Origin: JBFELU01 sp041572755
Lineage (GTDB): Bacteria > Actinomycetota > Acidimicrobiia > Spongiisociales > UBA11373
Length of the DNA: 64,000 nucleotides
Reading direction: 5' to 3'
Assembly (NCBI GenBank): GCA_041572755.1
Contig: JBFFRY010000005.1
Span: 1 to 64,000, forward strand
The notes under the pieces are model-generated. The model was not told where the DNA came from. It worked only from the letters and a program-made list of their open reading frames with translations, and searched no databases. Shown here in pieces: positions 57,216 to 64,000 of the stretch. The translations under genes and the position numbers were made by a program. Position 1 is the stretch's first letter, and each line of letters starts with the position of its first letter.

Positions 57216-57281
57216 GAAAGACCCCTAATTGATGGGGGCTATCGCTTGGAGGTCAACCGTTACTCAGGTTGGGCATTGGCC

Positions 57282-57506
57282 ATGGCTGGAGGTTTCAGCA
57301 CCGATCCTCGAGCGATAGCCGTTGTGAATCGGGCGGCCTTCGATCTGCGCTCCAGCGAAGTCCAAACGGCGATTGACTCAATCGAGTGGGTCCAGGCCAA
57401 GTTCGGTTTGTTCCCAACGGCGGATTCGGGGGAGACCGCCTTCCGCATGTTGGTAGGCGTTCCCGCAGAACCCTGGGATAGCCACGAGCAGCCCGGCCTC
57501 TTGTGA
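57282..57506 (+). CDS. Hypothetical 74-aa ORF, doubtful
   Basis: This ORF from ATG 57282 encodes a peptide with FSTDPRAIAVVNRAAFDL and SIEWVQAKFGLFPTADS, protein-like in composition but with lower third-position GC than the neighbours. It ends PGLL with its stop inside the first repeat copy. Its stop overlaps the next ORF's GTG (GTGA). It may be a remnant of a larger gene; I recognise no family. Confidence 0.3.
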   Translation: MAGGFSTDPRAIAVVNRAAFDLRSSEVQTAIDSIEWVQAKFGLFPTADSGETAFRMLVGVPAEPWDSHEQPGLL

Positions 57507-57532
57507 ACCTGACGGGATGGCCTCCCATCCCG
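57495..57532 (+). repeat. Split direct repeat, copy 1
   Basis: GGCCTCTTGTGAACCTGAC (57495-57513), seven variable bases (GGGATGG), then CCTCCCATCCCG (57521-57532). The same two arms with the same seven-base spacing recur at 59994-60031, 31 of 38 bases identical. Copy 1 spans the junction of two small ORFs. Confidence 0.75.
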
Positions 57533-57787
57533 ACGGATGCCGCGCCAGCCACGGGCGGGGTGGAGGCCAACAACCACTCCGGGAAGATTCGACCGACAGC
57601 GGTGCCGCGGCCCTTCATCACACCGCTCAAGGCGGGGCCCCATCCGGAGGGCCACGACCTCGACGACCCGGCAGTCCGCCGCTACTGGACCACCCTGCTG
57701 GCACCCGACGACGGCGAGTCGTACCCGCGTTGCCATCGCGAGGTCGGCGAGGGGCTTGTGCCGCCCGGTTGTGGCACGAACGGATGA
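57503..57787 (+). CDS. Hypothetical 94-aa ORF, doubtful
   Basis: This ORF starts at GTG 57503 and has strongly GC-rich third positions like real genes in this genome. It contains VPRPFITPLKAGPHPEGHD and DDPAVRRYWTTLLAPDDG, which look protein-like, but I do not recognise a family. Its first codons (MNLTGWPPIP) are shared with the start MNLTARPPIP at the second repeat copy, suggesting a duplicated gene start. It could be a fragment. Confidence 0.35.
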   Translation: MNLTGWPPIPTDAAPATGGVEANNHSGKIRPTAVPRPFITPLKAGPHPEGHDLDDPAVRRYWTTLLAPDDGESYPRCHREVGEGLVPPGCGTNG

Positions 57788-57921
57788 GCCCCTTCTACCT
57801 CCGGGGAGCGGAGCCACGGGCCGGCTCGGCCGGGAAGCTGATCCGAATCTGCAACTATCACGCTCACGGCGGCCGGGCAGGCCGATGGGCCCGCCCGACT
57901 GCCGCTGGTCGTCAGCATTAC

Positions 57922-58467
57922 TCAGCCAATTGGGAAGATCCGGAAAGGCCCTTCGAATTCAGCCGCCTCGGCGCTGCTCAGGCGCCCACTCCATGTGATC
58001 CAGTCCCCAGGTGAGAGTGCATCAAGCACGCCGTAGGGATCGGCAGCACCATTGGCCCTCTTGACCTTGCCCGATGCAACGGCCCAGCCACGCGGACTCA
58101 CGACACCGCTGTCGACGAACTTCACGACAACCCGTCCCGGCTCGAAGCCAGTGAGCACGCCTTCGGTGAACTCGTATTCGAGAGAAGCGTAGATCCGGAC
58201 CGTTTCTTCGAACAGGAACCATCCGCCTACCTGCATGCCGGGCCCTTTCGGGAAGTAGGCGATGGGATAGGAAGCGCCGTTGACCTGCAATGTGCCGACC
58301 CACGACACCTGCGGGGCGGCACCCTCACCGGTGAGGATCCCGACATTGAAGTCAAGGTCCTGCCTTCCCAGGATTGGCCCCTCGTCCTCCGCAGCGATGG
58401 CAGGTAGCACAGACGCCATCGTCGCAATGGCGAACACTGCCAATACCGCAAGCATTTTCCTCTTCAC
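57922..58467 (-). CDS. Secreted protein of unknown function
   Basis: This 181-residue protein starts at GTG 58467, five bases after AGGAGG, with a signal peptide VKRKMLAVLAVFAIATMASV and cleavage likely after AIA. The mature part is beta-rich (VSWVGTLQVNGASYPIAYF, GWFLFEETVRIYASLEY) and ends with PFRIFPIG. No Cys or catalytic motif is evident. It follows the larger secreted gene on the same strand and may be coexpressed. I recognise no family. Confidence 0.72.
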   Translation of the reverse strand: MKRKMLAVLAVFAIATMASVLPAIAAEDEGPILGRQDLDFNVGILTGEGAAPQVSWVGTLQVNGASYPIAYFPKGPGMQVGGWFLFEETVRIYASLEYEFTEGVLTGFEPGRVVVKFVDSGVVSPRGWAVASGKVKRANGAADPYGVLDALSPGDWITWSGRLSSAEAAEFEGPFRIFPIG

Positions 58468-58507
58468 GATGTCCTCCTTTTCACAGCGGGCCACTTCGTG
58501 ATCCGCT

Positions 58508-59893
58508 TCATCGCGTGCTTCCCTTCCGTTGCGGGCTGTGCGGGCCGTGCCAGCGGGTCTCTGGCTGATGGCAGGTGTGCTCGGAGACCGGGTTCATCTC
58601 TTCAGCGGTGAGGCCGTGGGACTCGAGGTGGGCGATCCGCGCCAGATTCGAGTCGTCGGCCTCGATGAGGCAGAAGACCTTGCCGCCGGGCGTCCAGTAT
58701 TCGATGTGGAGTTGGGGTGCCGCGTCGGGTTGACCGTCATAGGACTCGGCGGTGCGCCATCCGCTGCCGTCGATAAGGAACGCCATAGCGTTCCCGGGGG
58801 TCCAGTCGGTCCGGTCAACGATGGCCTGCACCAGGGCCGCCAGACTGGGTGTACGTTGCTGGACCCCGGTTTGGCCAACCGTGGTCCAGTCGGACGGATA
58901 CCACATCACTGATGTGGTAGTCGCGTCGCGTGTTGACACGTCGTAGCTTCCCGAGAACCCGGCGGCGTTTCCCACCTCGTTGGCTCTGATCCGCAGCGCC
59001 ACCGACCCCACCGACCACTCGTCCACGGTGAACTGGATCCACGCGTCGACGATCACCGCGTTTCTGGGCACGATCACGCCCGTGAAACGGAGACCCACCT
59101 TCTGGGTGGCGTCCCCGTCTTGCATCAACTCCAGATCCGATGAATCGGTGTAGAGCCACCCATCGGATTGCTCCTCGACATCATCGCCCGATGCGCGCAC
59201 CCTGACCTCGAACATCGACCACCCAGGAGTGGACGTGATGGTCCAGATGAACGACGCGTTGGCAGATCTCTGCGGCGTGTCGTTGTCGGTTGCGGTCACC
59301 GTTACCCAGAACGGCGACCCTACAGAGGAGGTGATGGTCCCCGAGATTCTGCCCTCGATCGGGTTGATGCCGAGCCCCGGAGGCAGTCCGGTCGCCGACC
59401 AGAAGACTGGACCGCCGTCGGGATCTGATCCCACCACCTGGAGCGAGACGACGGTGCCCAGCGCGCTCGATTGGCCCCCAGGGTTGGTCACCACGGGCAC
59501 CTGGTCCCACGACGGCGCAAGGACATCAATGATGTGCTGCGCGGCAGCGATCAGGTCACGTGCATCAGCAGTCGGGATCTTCCACCCAGCTCGAGCCTCC
59601 ACTTGATTGATGAATCGATTCAGTCGCCTGACCGCCTTGCGCGTATTGCCCCACTCGAGTGCTTTGAGGGCCTTGCGCAGCTTCTTGGTGAGTTTCCTCT
59701 CGAGCCGGGGCAGGTCGAGGTCGTCGACTTCATCGATCACATCGTGGATCAGGGCTTGTGCATGCGACACGCTGACTCGCGACCCCGGCGAAGCCAGGGT
59801 CGGTGACGACCGGGGCTCGGCTGCGATCGCCGGGGTGACCGTGGCCAGCAGCAGCGCAGCAACCATCACGATGATTGGAAACCGAGTCCGCAC
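58508..59893 (-). CDS. Secreted multidomain protein: FIMAH-like helices, Ig-like domain, beta-sandwich
   Basis: This 461-residue exported protein starts at GTG 59893 with AAAGGGGA upstream; the signal peptide is RFPIIVMVAALLLATVTPAIA-like. Residues about 45-105 form charged helices ending RFINQVEARAGWKI, resembling the FIMAH domain. An Ig-like He_PIG segment follows, SATGLPPGLGINPIEGRISG. Then comes a beta-sandwich of about 165 residues with SSDLELMQDGDATQKVGLRF, IVDAWIQFTVDE and APQLHIEYW. A similar sandwich lies in the partial gene at the window end (63705). It probably acts at the cell surface; no catalytic site is seen. Confidence 0.78.
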   Translation of the reverse strand: MRTRFPIIVMVAALLLATVTPAIAAEPRSSPTLASPGSRVSVSHAQALIHDVIDEVDDLDLPRLERKLTKKLRKALKALEWGNTRKAVRRLNRFINQVEARAGWKIPTADARDLIAAAQHIIDVLAPSWDQVPVVTNPGGQSSALGTVVSLQVVGSDPDGGPVFWSATGLPPGLGINPIEGRISGTITSSVGSPFWVTVTATDNDTPQRSANASFIWTITSTPGWSMFEVRVRASGDDVEEQSDGWLYTDSSDLELMQDGDATQKVGLRFTGVIVPRNAVIVDAWIQFTVDEWSVGSVALRIRANEVGNAAGFSGSYDVSTRDATTTSVMWYPSDWTTVGQTGVQQRTPSLAALVQAIVDRTDWTPGNAMAFLIDGSGWRTAESYDGQPDAAPQLHIEYWTPGGKVFCLIEADDSNLARIAHLESHGLTAEEMNPVSEHTCHQPETRWHGPHSPQRKGSTR

Positions 59894-60263
59894 CAGTCCC
59901 CTTTCGGCCCACCACACTGGAGACCTCCCAAAGGTACACCGGTCTTGTCGGGAGTGCCTACATGATTCGACCTGAGTCCACGGATCCGAACCTGGCCTCT
60001 TGTGAACCTGACTGCCCGTCCTCCCATCCCGCCAGGACTTCTACCGAACTTCTACCGGACCACCCGCAATAGCCCATCACCGGATGGACAGCGCGTCACG
60101 CCGCCTCCGCGAAACCCCAGGTAGACAGAACCAAACGGACAGGACGACCTGGGGCAACATTCCACGGATGAGAGTTCCTCCACGTGGCCATCGCTCGGGG
60201 TGCCGCGACGAAGCACCCTCCTGCGTGCGTCTCATCGCAGCAATCGCCCACCCAATGGGCGGT
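59894..60263. other. Noncoding 370-bp stretch with repeat copy 2
   Basis: Between the secreted gene and the hydrolase remnant I see no convincing gene on either strand. The stretch holds the second copy of the split repeat at 59994-60031. The upstream part should contain the promoter for the gene at 59893 on the minus strand. Confidence 0.5.
59994..60031 (+). repeat. Split direct repeat, copy 2
   Basis: The same 19-base arm and 12-base arm as at 57495-57532, separated by seven different bases (TGCCCGT). The copies are in direct orientation 2499 bp apart and flank both secreted minus-strand genes. The protein-level readings PGLL-stop and MNLT-x2-PPIP are kept in both copies, although copy 2 has no open gene around it. 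Confidence 0.75.
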
Positions 60264-60575
60264 TCAGGGACTCGACGCCTTGGGAGAGGGCAGTTCACCC
60301 AGAAACGAGCGGATCGCACCGACAATCCCGCCGGAGGACACCTGTGGAAGATGGTCTGTCCCGTCGAACTCGACGAGTTGGGCCTTCGGGGTGTGGCGAG
60401 CAAGCCACCGGCTGCCTTCGACCGACGCGTCAAGGTCTCCGGTTCGGTGCAGGATCAACGTGGGTACCCGGATCTCACCGACGAGGTCTCGGACGTCGAT
60501 GTCCGGGTTCATCCGGCCCAGCGCCACTGCAGCGTTCGGGCTCGCGCCGGAGATCGTCGAAACCGCCTTCCGGCC
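60264..60575 (-). pseudogene. Alpha/beta-hydrolase C-terminal remnant
   Basis: The minus-strand frame reads VALGRMNPDIDVRDLVGEI, then VPTLILHRTGDLDASVEG and FDGTDHLPQV, the C-terminal half of an alpha/beta hydrolase like those fused to adenylate cyclase-type regulators, with the catalytic Asp and His. Similarity continues upstream of the GTG at 60527 to 60575, where TAG stops the frame, and the N-terminal half with the nucleophile Ser is missing. It looks like a 5'-truncated gene. It overlaps nothing conserved on the other strand. Confidence 0.65.
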
Positions 60576-60635
60576 CTACCGGACGGTCGTGGATCGCAGC
60601 ACTCTTGGTGGCAGCGTGGGTGAGAGGGAGGTGCG

Positions 60636-63017
60636 ATGCGGCGACTGCTGCTCATTGGGTGTGTTCTGGTGGTGCTGGTGGGGGTCTTCACCTCTCCGAT
60701 CCCGGCCGCGGAACTGAAGTGCAAAGGCCAGACACCGACAATCGTCGGCACCGAGGGCCCCGACGTCATCGACGGCACCGAGGGCCCCGATGTCATCCAC
60801 GGTGCCGCCGGCGACGACGTGATTCGGGGCCTGGGCGGCAACGACGTTCTCTGTGGCGGTGACGGCGACGATGAGGTCGACGGCGGCGGGGGACGCGACA
60901 AGATCGTCGGCGGTGGCGGGGATGACGAGCTCTCCGGCGGCGGGGGGAACGACAAGCTGTTCGGCGGCGTCGGGGCCGACGTCCTCGAAGGGGGCAAGGG
61001 CAAGGACACCCTCAAGGGCAACGGCGGCGACGACTCACTCGACGGCGGCCCGGGTACCGACAAGGTGATCGGTGGCCCGGGGACCGATCATTGCATCGGC
61101 GAAGACCTCACGAGCTGCGAACCCGGAACCTCGGGGGCAATCGGGGCCGTGTGGGCCAACGACGGCGGTGACAAGGTGTTGCGCGACGAGCTTCGGGCGA
61201 CCGACGATCCGTCCGCGGTTCGCAACTCGGTCTGGGACGGCACCACCGTCGAGGTGTTCGGGGCACGCAACGAGGTCGTCTCCTTCAATCTGATCCTGGA
61301 GGCCTCCGAAGGTGGGGCGGCCGACATCGAGGTCAGGCTCACCTCGCTCGATGGCCCGGGCGGGGCGACGATCGAGACCCGCCAGGCGACCGGCAACGGT
61401 GTGTTCAACTACGTCGGCCGCAACATCGAGCTGGTCTACATCCGTTACCTGGCGATCGAGGGGCTCAGCATCCTCTCCTACGAGACGTACGACGAGCGCC
61501 ACATCCCCGAGAACTGCCGGCGACCCCACCGGAACGGCAACGCCGTCTCCGGCACCGGTTGGGAGGATCGCCCCTGCGCCGATCGGCTCTACCCGGACAT
61601 CGCCGTGCCGCTGGAGCTCGAGACCCCCTTCGACATCCCGAGCGGCGTGAACCAATCGGTCTGGGGTGACATCACCATCCCCGCCGATGTCCGACCCGGC
61701 CGATACCAGGGCACCATCCAGGTCCTCGAATCGGGGACGGTGACCCATCGCATTCCGATCCAACTCCAAGTGCTCGATTTCACCCTCCCCGATTTGCCCA
61801 CGGCGCGCACCATGGCCTTCTTCAGCGCCGAGAACCTCAACGAGCGCTATCTGGGCACGCCCTACATCGGCACCGGCCACGCCGACCGGGACGACGCCAT
61901 CGCCATTCAAGATCGGCACTTCCAGTTGGCGCATCGCCACCGGATCTCGCTCATCGACGAGTATCAGAGCCCCGCTCGTCTCTCCGAAGCCTGGGTCGAT
62001 CGGCTCGACGGCGACCTGTTCACACGGTCTCGCGGATACGAGGGGCCCGGTGAAGGGGTGGGCAACAACGTCTACTCGATCGGCACCTACGGCAGTTGGC
62101 CGTGGTTCGACGGCACCCGTGGGCAGATGTGGAGCAACACCGACACCTGGGCGAGGTGGTTCGACGATCACCCCTTCACCACCCCAACCGACTACTTCCT
62201 GTATCTCATCGATGAGTCCGATGATTTCGCCGAGATCGAGCAGTGGGCCGGCTGGATGGACGACAACCCGGGTCCGGGCGGACGGCTCTCATCGATGGCG
62301 ACCGTGGCGGTCACCGATGCCGTCGCCGAGATCCCTTCACTGGACATTCCGGCGTCGATCCCCAGCGTCGGGCTCCGTCGCGACTGGCAGGACGCAGCAG
62401 ATGCGGTGCTCGACGATCCCGATGGGCGGTTCTTCATGTACAACGGCGTGCGGCCCCTGACCGGCTCGCTCGCCATCGAAGACGAAGGCGTGGCGATGCG
62501 TCAGATCGCCTGGACCCAGTACAAGAAGGGCATCGATCGCTGGTTCATGTGGGAGACCACCTACTACGACAACTTTCAGTGCTACGGGGGTGGATCTCGG
62601 GCCGACACCAACGTCTTCCGGCAGGCCCAGACCTACGGATGCGACGACCGCTTCCACCGGGTGCTGGGGCACACCGGCTGGAACTACAACAACGGCGACG
62701 GGGTGCTCTTCTACCCGGGTACCGATCTGCTGTTCCCGTCGGACAGCTACGGCGTTCACGGACCCTTCGCCTCACTACGGCTCAAGCATTGGCGGCGAGG
62801 GATTCAGGACGTCGAATACCTGGCGATGGCCGGCGTCGTCGATCCCGCTCGGACCCGCCAAATCGTGGAGGAGATGATCCCCGAGGTCCTTTGGGAGTAC
62901 GGAGTCAGCGACCCCGACGACCCCACCTGGGTGATGACCGACATCAGTTGGTCCATCGATCCCGACGATTGGGAGGCCGCCAGAGCGGAGCTGGCCGAGA
63001 TCATCGAGGACGCCTGA
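60636..63017 (+). CDS. Secreted protein: RTX-type calcium-binding repeats fused to DUF4091
   Basis: This 793-residue protein has a signal peptide MRRLLLIGCVLVVLVGVFTS, then about 125 residues of GGxGxDxxx repeats (residues ~38-160, including GGDGDDEVDGGGG and GGNDKLFGG). A Cys-containing cap DHCIGEDLTSCEPG ends them. The remaining 630 residues form a beta-sandwich then a TIM-barrel-like glycoside hydrolase domain ending GDGVLFYPG and SLRLKHWRRGIQDVEYL, the DUF4091 signature. It probably degrades or binds a polysaccharide outside the cell with calcium-stabilised repeats. Catalytic residues are not certain. Confidence 0.85.
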   Translation: MRRLLLIGCVLVVLVGVFTSPIPAAELKCKGQTPTIVGTEGPDVIDGTEGPDVIHGAAGDDVIRGLGGNDVLCGGDGDDEVDGGGGRDKIVGGGGDDELSGGGGNDKLFGGVGADVLEGGKGKDTLKGNGGDDSLDGGPGTDKVIGGPGTDHCIGEDLTSCEPGTSGAIGAVWANDGGDKVLRDELRATDDPSAVRNSVWDGTTVEVFGARNEVVSFNLILEASEGGAADIEVRLTSLDGPGGATIETRQATGNGVFNYVGRNIELVYIRYLAIEGLSILSYETYDERHIPENCRRPHRNGNAVSGTGWEDRPCADRLYPDIAVPLELETPFDIPSGVNQSVWGDITIPADVRPGRYQGTIQVLESGTVTHRIPIQLQVLDFTLPDLPTARTMAFFSAENLNERYLGTPYIGTGHADRDDAIAIQDRHFQLAHRHRISLIDEYQSPARLSEAWVDRLDGDLFTRSRGYEGPGEGVGNNVYSIGTYGSWPWFDGTRGQMWSNTDTWARWFDDHPFTTPTDYFLYLIDESDDFAEIEQWAGWMDDNPGPGGRLSSMATVAVTDAVAEIPSLDIPASIPSVGLRRDWQDAADAVLDDPDGRFFMYNGVRPLTGSLAIEDEGVAMRQIAWTQYKKGIDRWFMWETTYYDNFQCYGGGSRADTNVFRQAQTYGCDDRFHRVLGHTGWNYNNGDGVLFYPGTDLLFPSDSYGVHGPFASLRLKHWRRGIQDVEYLAMAGVVDPARTRQIVEEMIPEVLWEYGVSDPDDPTWVMTDISWSIDPDDWEAARAELAEIIEDA

Positions 63018-63025
63018 CGGGCAAG

Positions 63026-63046
63026 CGTCGCCTCGGCGGCGATGCG
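63026..63046. terminator. Hairpin between convergent genes
   Basis: GCGTCGCC and GGCGATGC form an eight-pair stem (one G-U) around TCGGC. It lies just after the stop of the DUF4091 gene and before the end of the small membrane gene on the other strand, so it can serve both. Confidence 0.5.
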
Positions 63047-63054
63047 GTTCGCGG

Positions 63055-63306
63055 TCAGTCGTCGTGATCCTGCAGGTGGTGGCGCCGGCCGATCACCCAG
63101 ATGATGGAGAGCAACGCATTACCCCACAGCCACAGCGAGAGGACGAGCCAGGCCCCCAAGTCGTAGCCGTACTCACCCCGTTCGCAGGCCTCGAGTTCGA
63201 GACCGACGTACTCGTCACAGAACCCACCGGTGCCGAGCAGGAACCAGGCGGCCATGAGCACGTTGAAGATGAGCCATACCCAGGTGGTCGGTCGCCAGCG
63301 TCTCAT
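63055..63306 (-). CDS. Small two-helix membrane protein
   Basis: This 83-residue protein has helices at WVWLIFNVLMAAWFLLGT and YDLGAWLVLSLWLWGNALLSIIWVIG, with a short loop containing two Cys (FCDEY, EACERGEYG). The C-terminus RRHHLQDHDD is charged. It belongs to a common type of actinobacterial small membrane proteins with no known role. It stands between the DUF4091 gene and a broken small gene. Confidence 0.7.
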   Translation of the reverse strand: MRRWRPTTWVWLIFNVLMAAWFLLGTGGFCDEYVGLELEACERGEYGYDLGAWLVLSLWLWGNALLSIIWVIGRRHHLQDHDD

Positions 63307-63340
63307 GATCCGATCGTGCCGTGATCAACACTACGGACGC

Positions 63341-63491
63341 TCAGGGATCGTCGGTGAACCCCCAGATCTGCCCGGCGATCACGCAGCGGTGGCCGAACAC
63401 GTTGAGCCCGTAGGCGGTCGACTCGCCGTCCCAGCCGACGACGTGACCCGCCGGCAAGCACGGCCACAGAGACAAGAAGACTGTTTCGCAT
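63341..63491 (-). pseudogene. Possible frameshifted small exported protein
   Basis: ATG 63491 opens with MRNSLLVSVAVLAGG, a signal-like sequence. The downstream part makes protein-like sense only in the next frame, AGHVVGWDGESTAYGLNV and FGHRCVIAGQIWGFTDDP to TGA at 63341. A one- or two-base shift near 63455 would join them into a protein of about 50 residues. Either it is a frameshifted pseudogene, a sequencing error or coincidence. Confidence 0.35.
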
Positions 63492-63656
63492 CACACTCTC
63501 TTGCACGGGGAACAGTGCATTCGAGTCACGCTGTGAGGAGTGAGCCAACCGGTCCCCGCCGCCGGATCACCGGCACCGTGATCGGGGAACGCTCGAGTCG
63601 AACGCCGCCATCGGCAGGGGATCGACGAGGCCTGCGGCGGAGGGCGGCACCGACGC

Positions 63657-63690
63657 GTGGGAGGCCGGCCCTTGCGAGCCGGCCTCCCAC
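63657..63690 (-). terminator. 13-bp perfect hairpin terminator
   Basis: GTGGGAGGCCGGC and GCCGGCCTCCCAC form a 13-pair stem around CCTTGCGA. It follows the stop of the right-edge minus-strand gene by 14 bases. No T-tract is present. This is the strongest hairpin in the window. Confidence 0.7.
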
Positions 63691-63704
63691 ATCGACTGCC
63701 TCTA

Positions 63705-64000
63705 TTACGGGGTCGTCCACTCCACGTGGAGGAGCGGCGCCCGGTCGGGATCACCGTTGTAAGACACGGCCACCCGCTTGCCGACGCCATCAATGATGAG
63801 GGCAATGGCGTTGCCGGGAGCCCAGTCCCCTCGATTCACGACCGACTGAATGAGCGCCGACAGATCCGCGGTGCGTTGAGCCGACAGCGAATCGCCTGCG
63901 TTCTCCCAGCGGGGAGGACTCCAGGGGACCGATGGCCCGGCGATGCGGCTGGACACGCCGTTGACACCGGAGAACGGTGCGGCATCACCGCTCACGTCGG
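63705..64000 (-). CDS. Secreted protein fragment with beta-sandwich domain, 5'-truncated by window edge
   Basis: The visible 98 codons contain SSRIAGPSVPWSPPRW, RTADLSALIQSVVNRGDW, NAIALIIDGVGKRVAVSYNG and APLLHVEWTTP. They align residue by residue with the end of the beta-sandwich of the secreted protein at 58508-59893 (for example PSLAALVQAIVDRTDW and APQLHIEYW). The GTG at 63995 is probably internal, since the domain continues beyond the window. It is a paralogue in the accessory tail and ends before a strong terminator. Confidence 0.75.
   Translation of the reverse strand, partial: DVSGDAAPFSGVNGVSSRIAGPSVPWSPPRWENAGDSLSAQRTADLSALIQSVVNRGDWAPGNAIALIIDGVGKRVAVSYNGDPDRAPLLHVEWTTP

Larger units (their letters stand above)
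57216..57921. other. Weakly coding stretch after tRNA-Leu
   Basis: These 706 bases contain no confident gene. A weak hairpin CCCC/GGGG follows the tRNA at 57223-57238. Two small overlapping plus-strand ORFs (57282-57506 and 57503-57787) are plausible but unrecognised, and one copy of a 38-bp repeat lies at 57495-57532. From 57788 to 57921 I see nothing. Confidence 0.5.

Noticed and set aside
57141..57281. Coding region starting inside tRNA-Leu
   Set aside because: The frame runs through a complete tRNA gene; only the part after 57282 is even possible.
57127..64000. Prophage or integrative element
   Set aside because: No integrase, phage structural gene, relaxase or attachment-site duplication is visible in the window.
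1..64000. CRISPR arrays, rRNA genes or insertion sequences
   Set aside because: No regularly spaced repeats, rRNA sequences, transposase motifs or terminal inverted repeats were found by eye.

Overview
The window is a high-GC chromosomal segment from an actinobacterium. Support comes from heavy use of GTG starts, many 4-bp GTGA/ATGA gene overlaps, a 28-residue basic protein matching actinobacterial ribosomal protein bL37, an F420-type PPOX flavoprotein and gene orders typical of Actinomycetota. An uncultured lineage such as Acidimicrobiia is a reasonable guess, but the sequence alone does not prove it. About 57 kb is ordinary, densely packed chromosome. The last 7 kb, after a tRNA-Leu gene, looks accessory.

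Layout. 1-2637 is an exporter operon: two separate ABC ATPases and an ABC-2 permease. 2683-7067 holds a class V aminotransferase and a heliorhodopsin, divergent from a 4-hydroxybutyryl-CoA dehydratase/vinylacetyl-CoA isomerase, followed by a metallo-beta-lactamase-fold hydrolase. 7335-7751 carries a strongly structured RNA candidate with a 14-codon ORF behind an unusually long Shine-Dalgarno sequence. 7752-24532 is mostly housekeeping and small metabolism: trehalose synthase, flavin reductase, HAD and SDR enzymes, a PlsB-like acyltransferase, NfuA, an ATP-grasp ligase, a CtpE-like P-type ATPase, a thioredoxin-like protein, PPOX proteins and UppP. 24584-28164 is a tight operon plsY-galU-moeA-moaC-mog, joining phospholipid and cell-envelope precursor synthesis to molybdenum cofactor synthesis. 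A translin-like gene and tRNA-Ala(CGC) follow.

29466-34564 contains an acyltransferase, a secreted calcium-binding repeat protein, a CHAD protein and a lipoprotein metallopeptidase. 34653-36160 has bL37, a DUF192 protein, RsmI and an AbrB-like regulator with a zinc ribbon. 36301-42675 is the conserved run metG-tatD-rsmA-ispE-tRNA-Gln-glmU-prs. 44875-49236 runs rplY-pth-glpK-pgsA-epimerase. 49278-57115 runs mfd, a PpiC-like lipoprotein, mazG, eno, a DivIC/FtsB-like gene and DUF501, and ends at tRNA-Leu(UAA).

Downstream of tRNA-Leu, gene density and conservation fall. This part has weak small ORFs, a 38-bp split direct repeat pair 2.5 kb apart, secreted proteins (FIMAH-like helical region plus Ig-like and beta-sandwich domains; a calcium-binding repeat region fused to DUF4091), an alpha/beta-hydrolase remnant, a likely frameshifted small gene and, at the edge, a second copy of the beta-sandwich domain. 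No integrase, transposase, CRISPR array or rRNA gene was seen.

The most interesting items are the structured RNA with its tiny ORF, the heliorhodopsin and its neighbours, the complementary degeneracy of the two ABC ATPases, two probable non-canonical start codons (CTG for pth, ATT for pgsA), and the split repeats in the accessory tail. All family assignments come from reading motifs. No database search was run.
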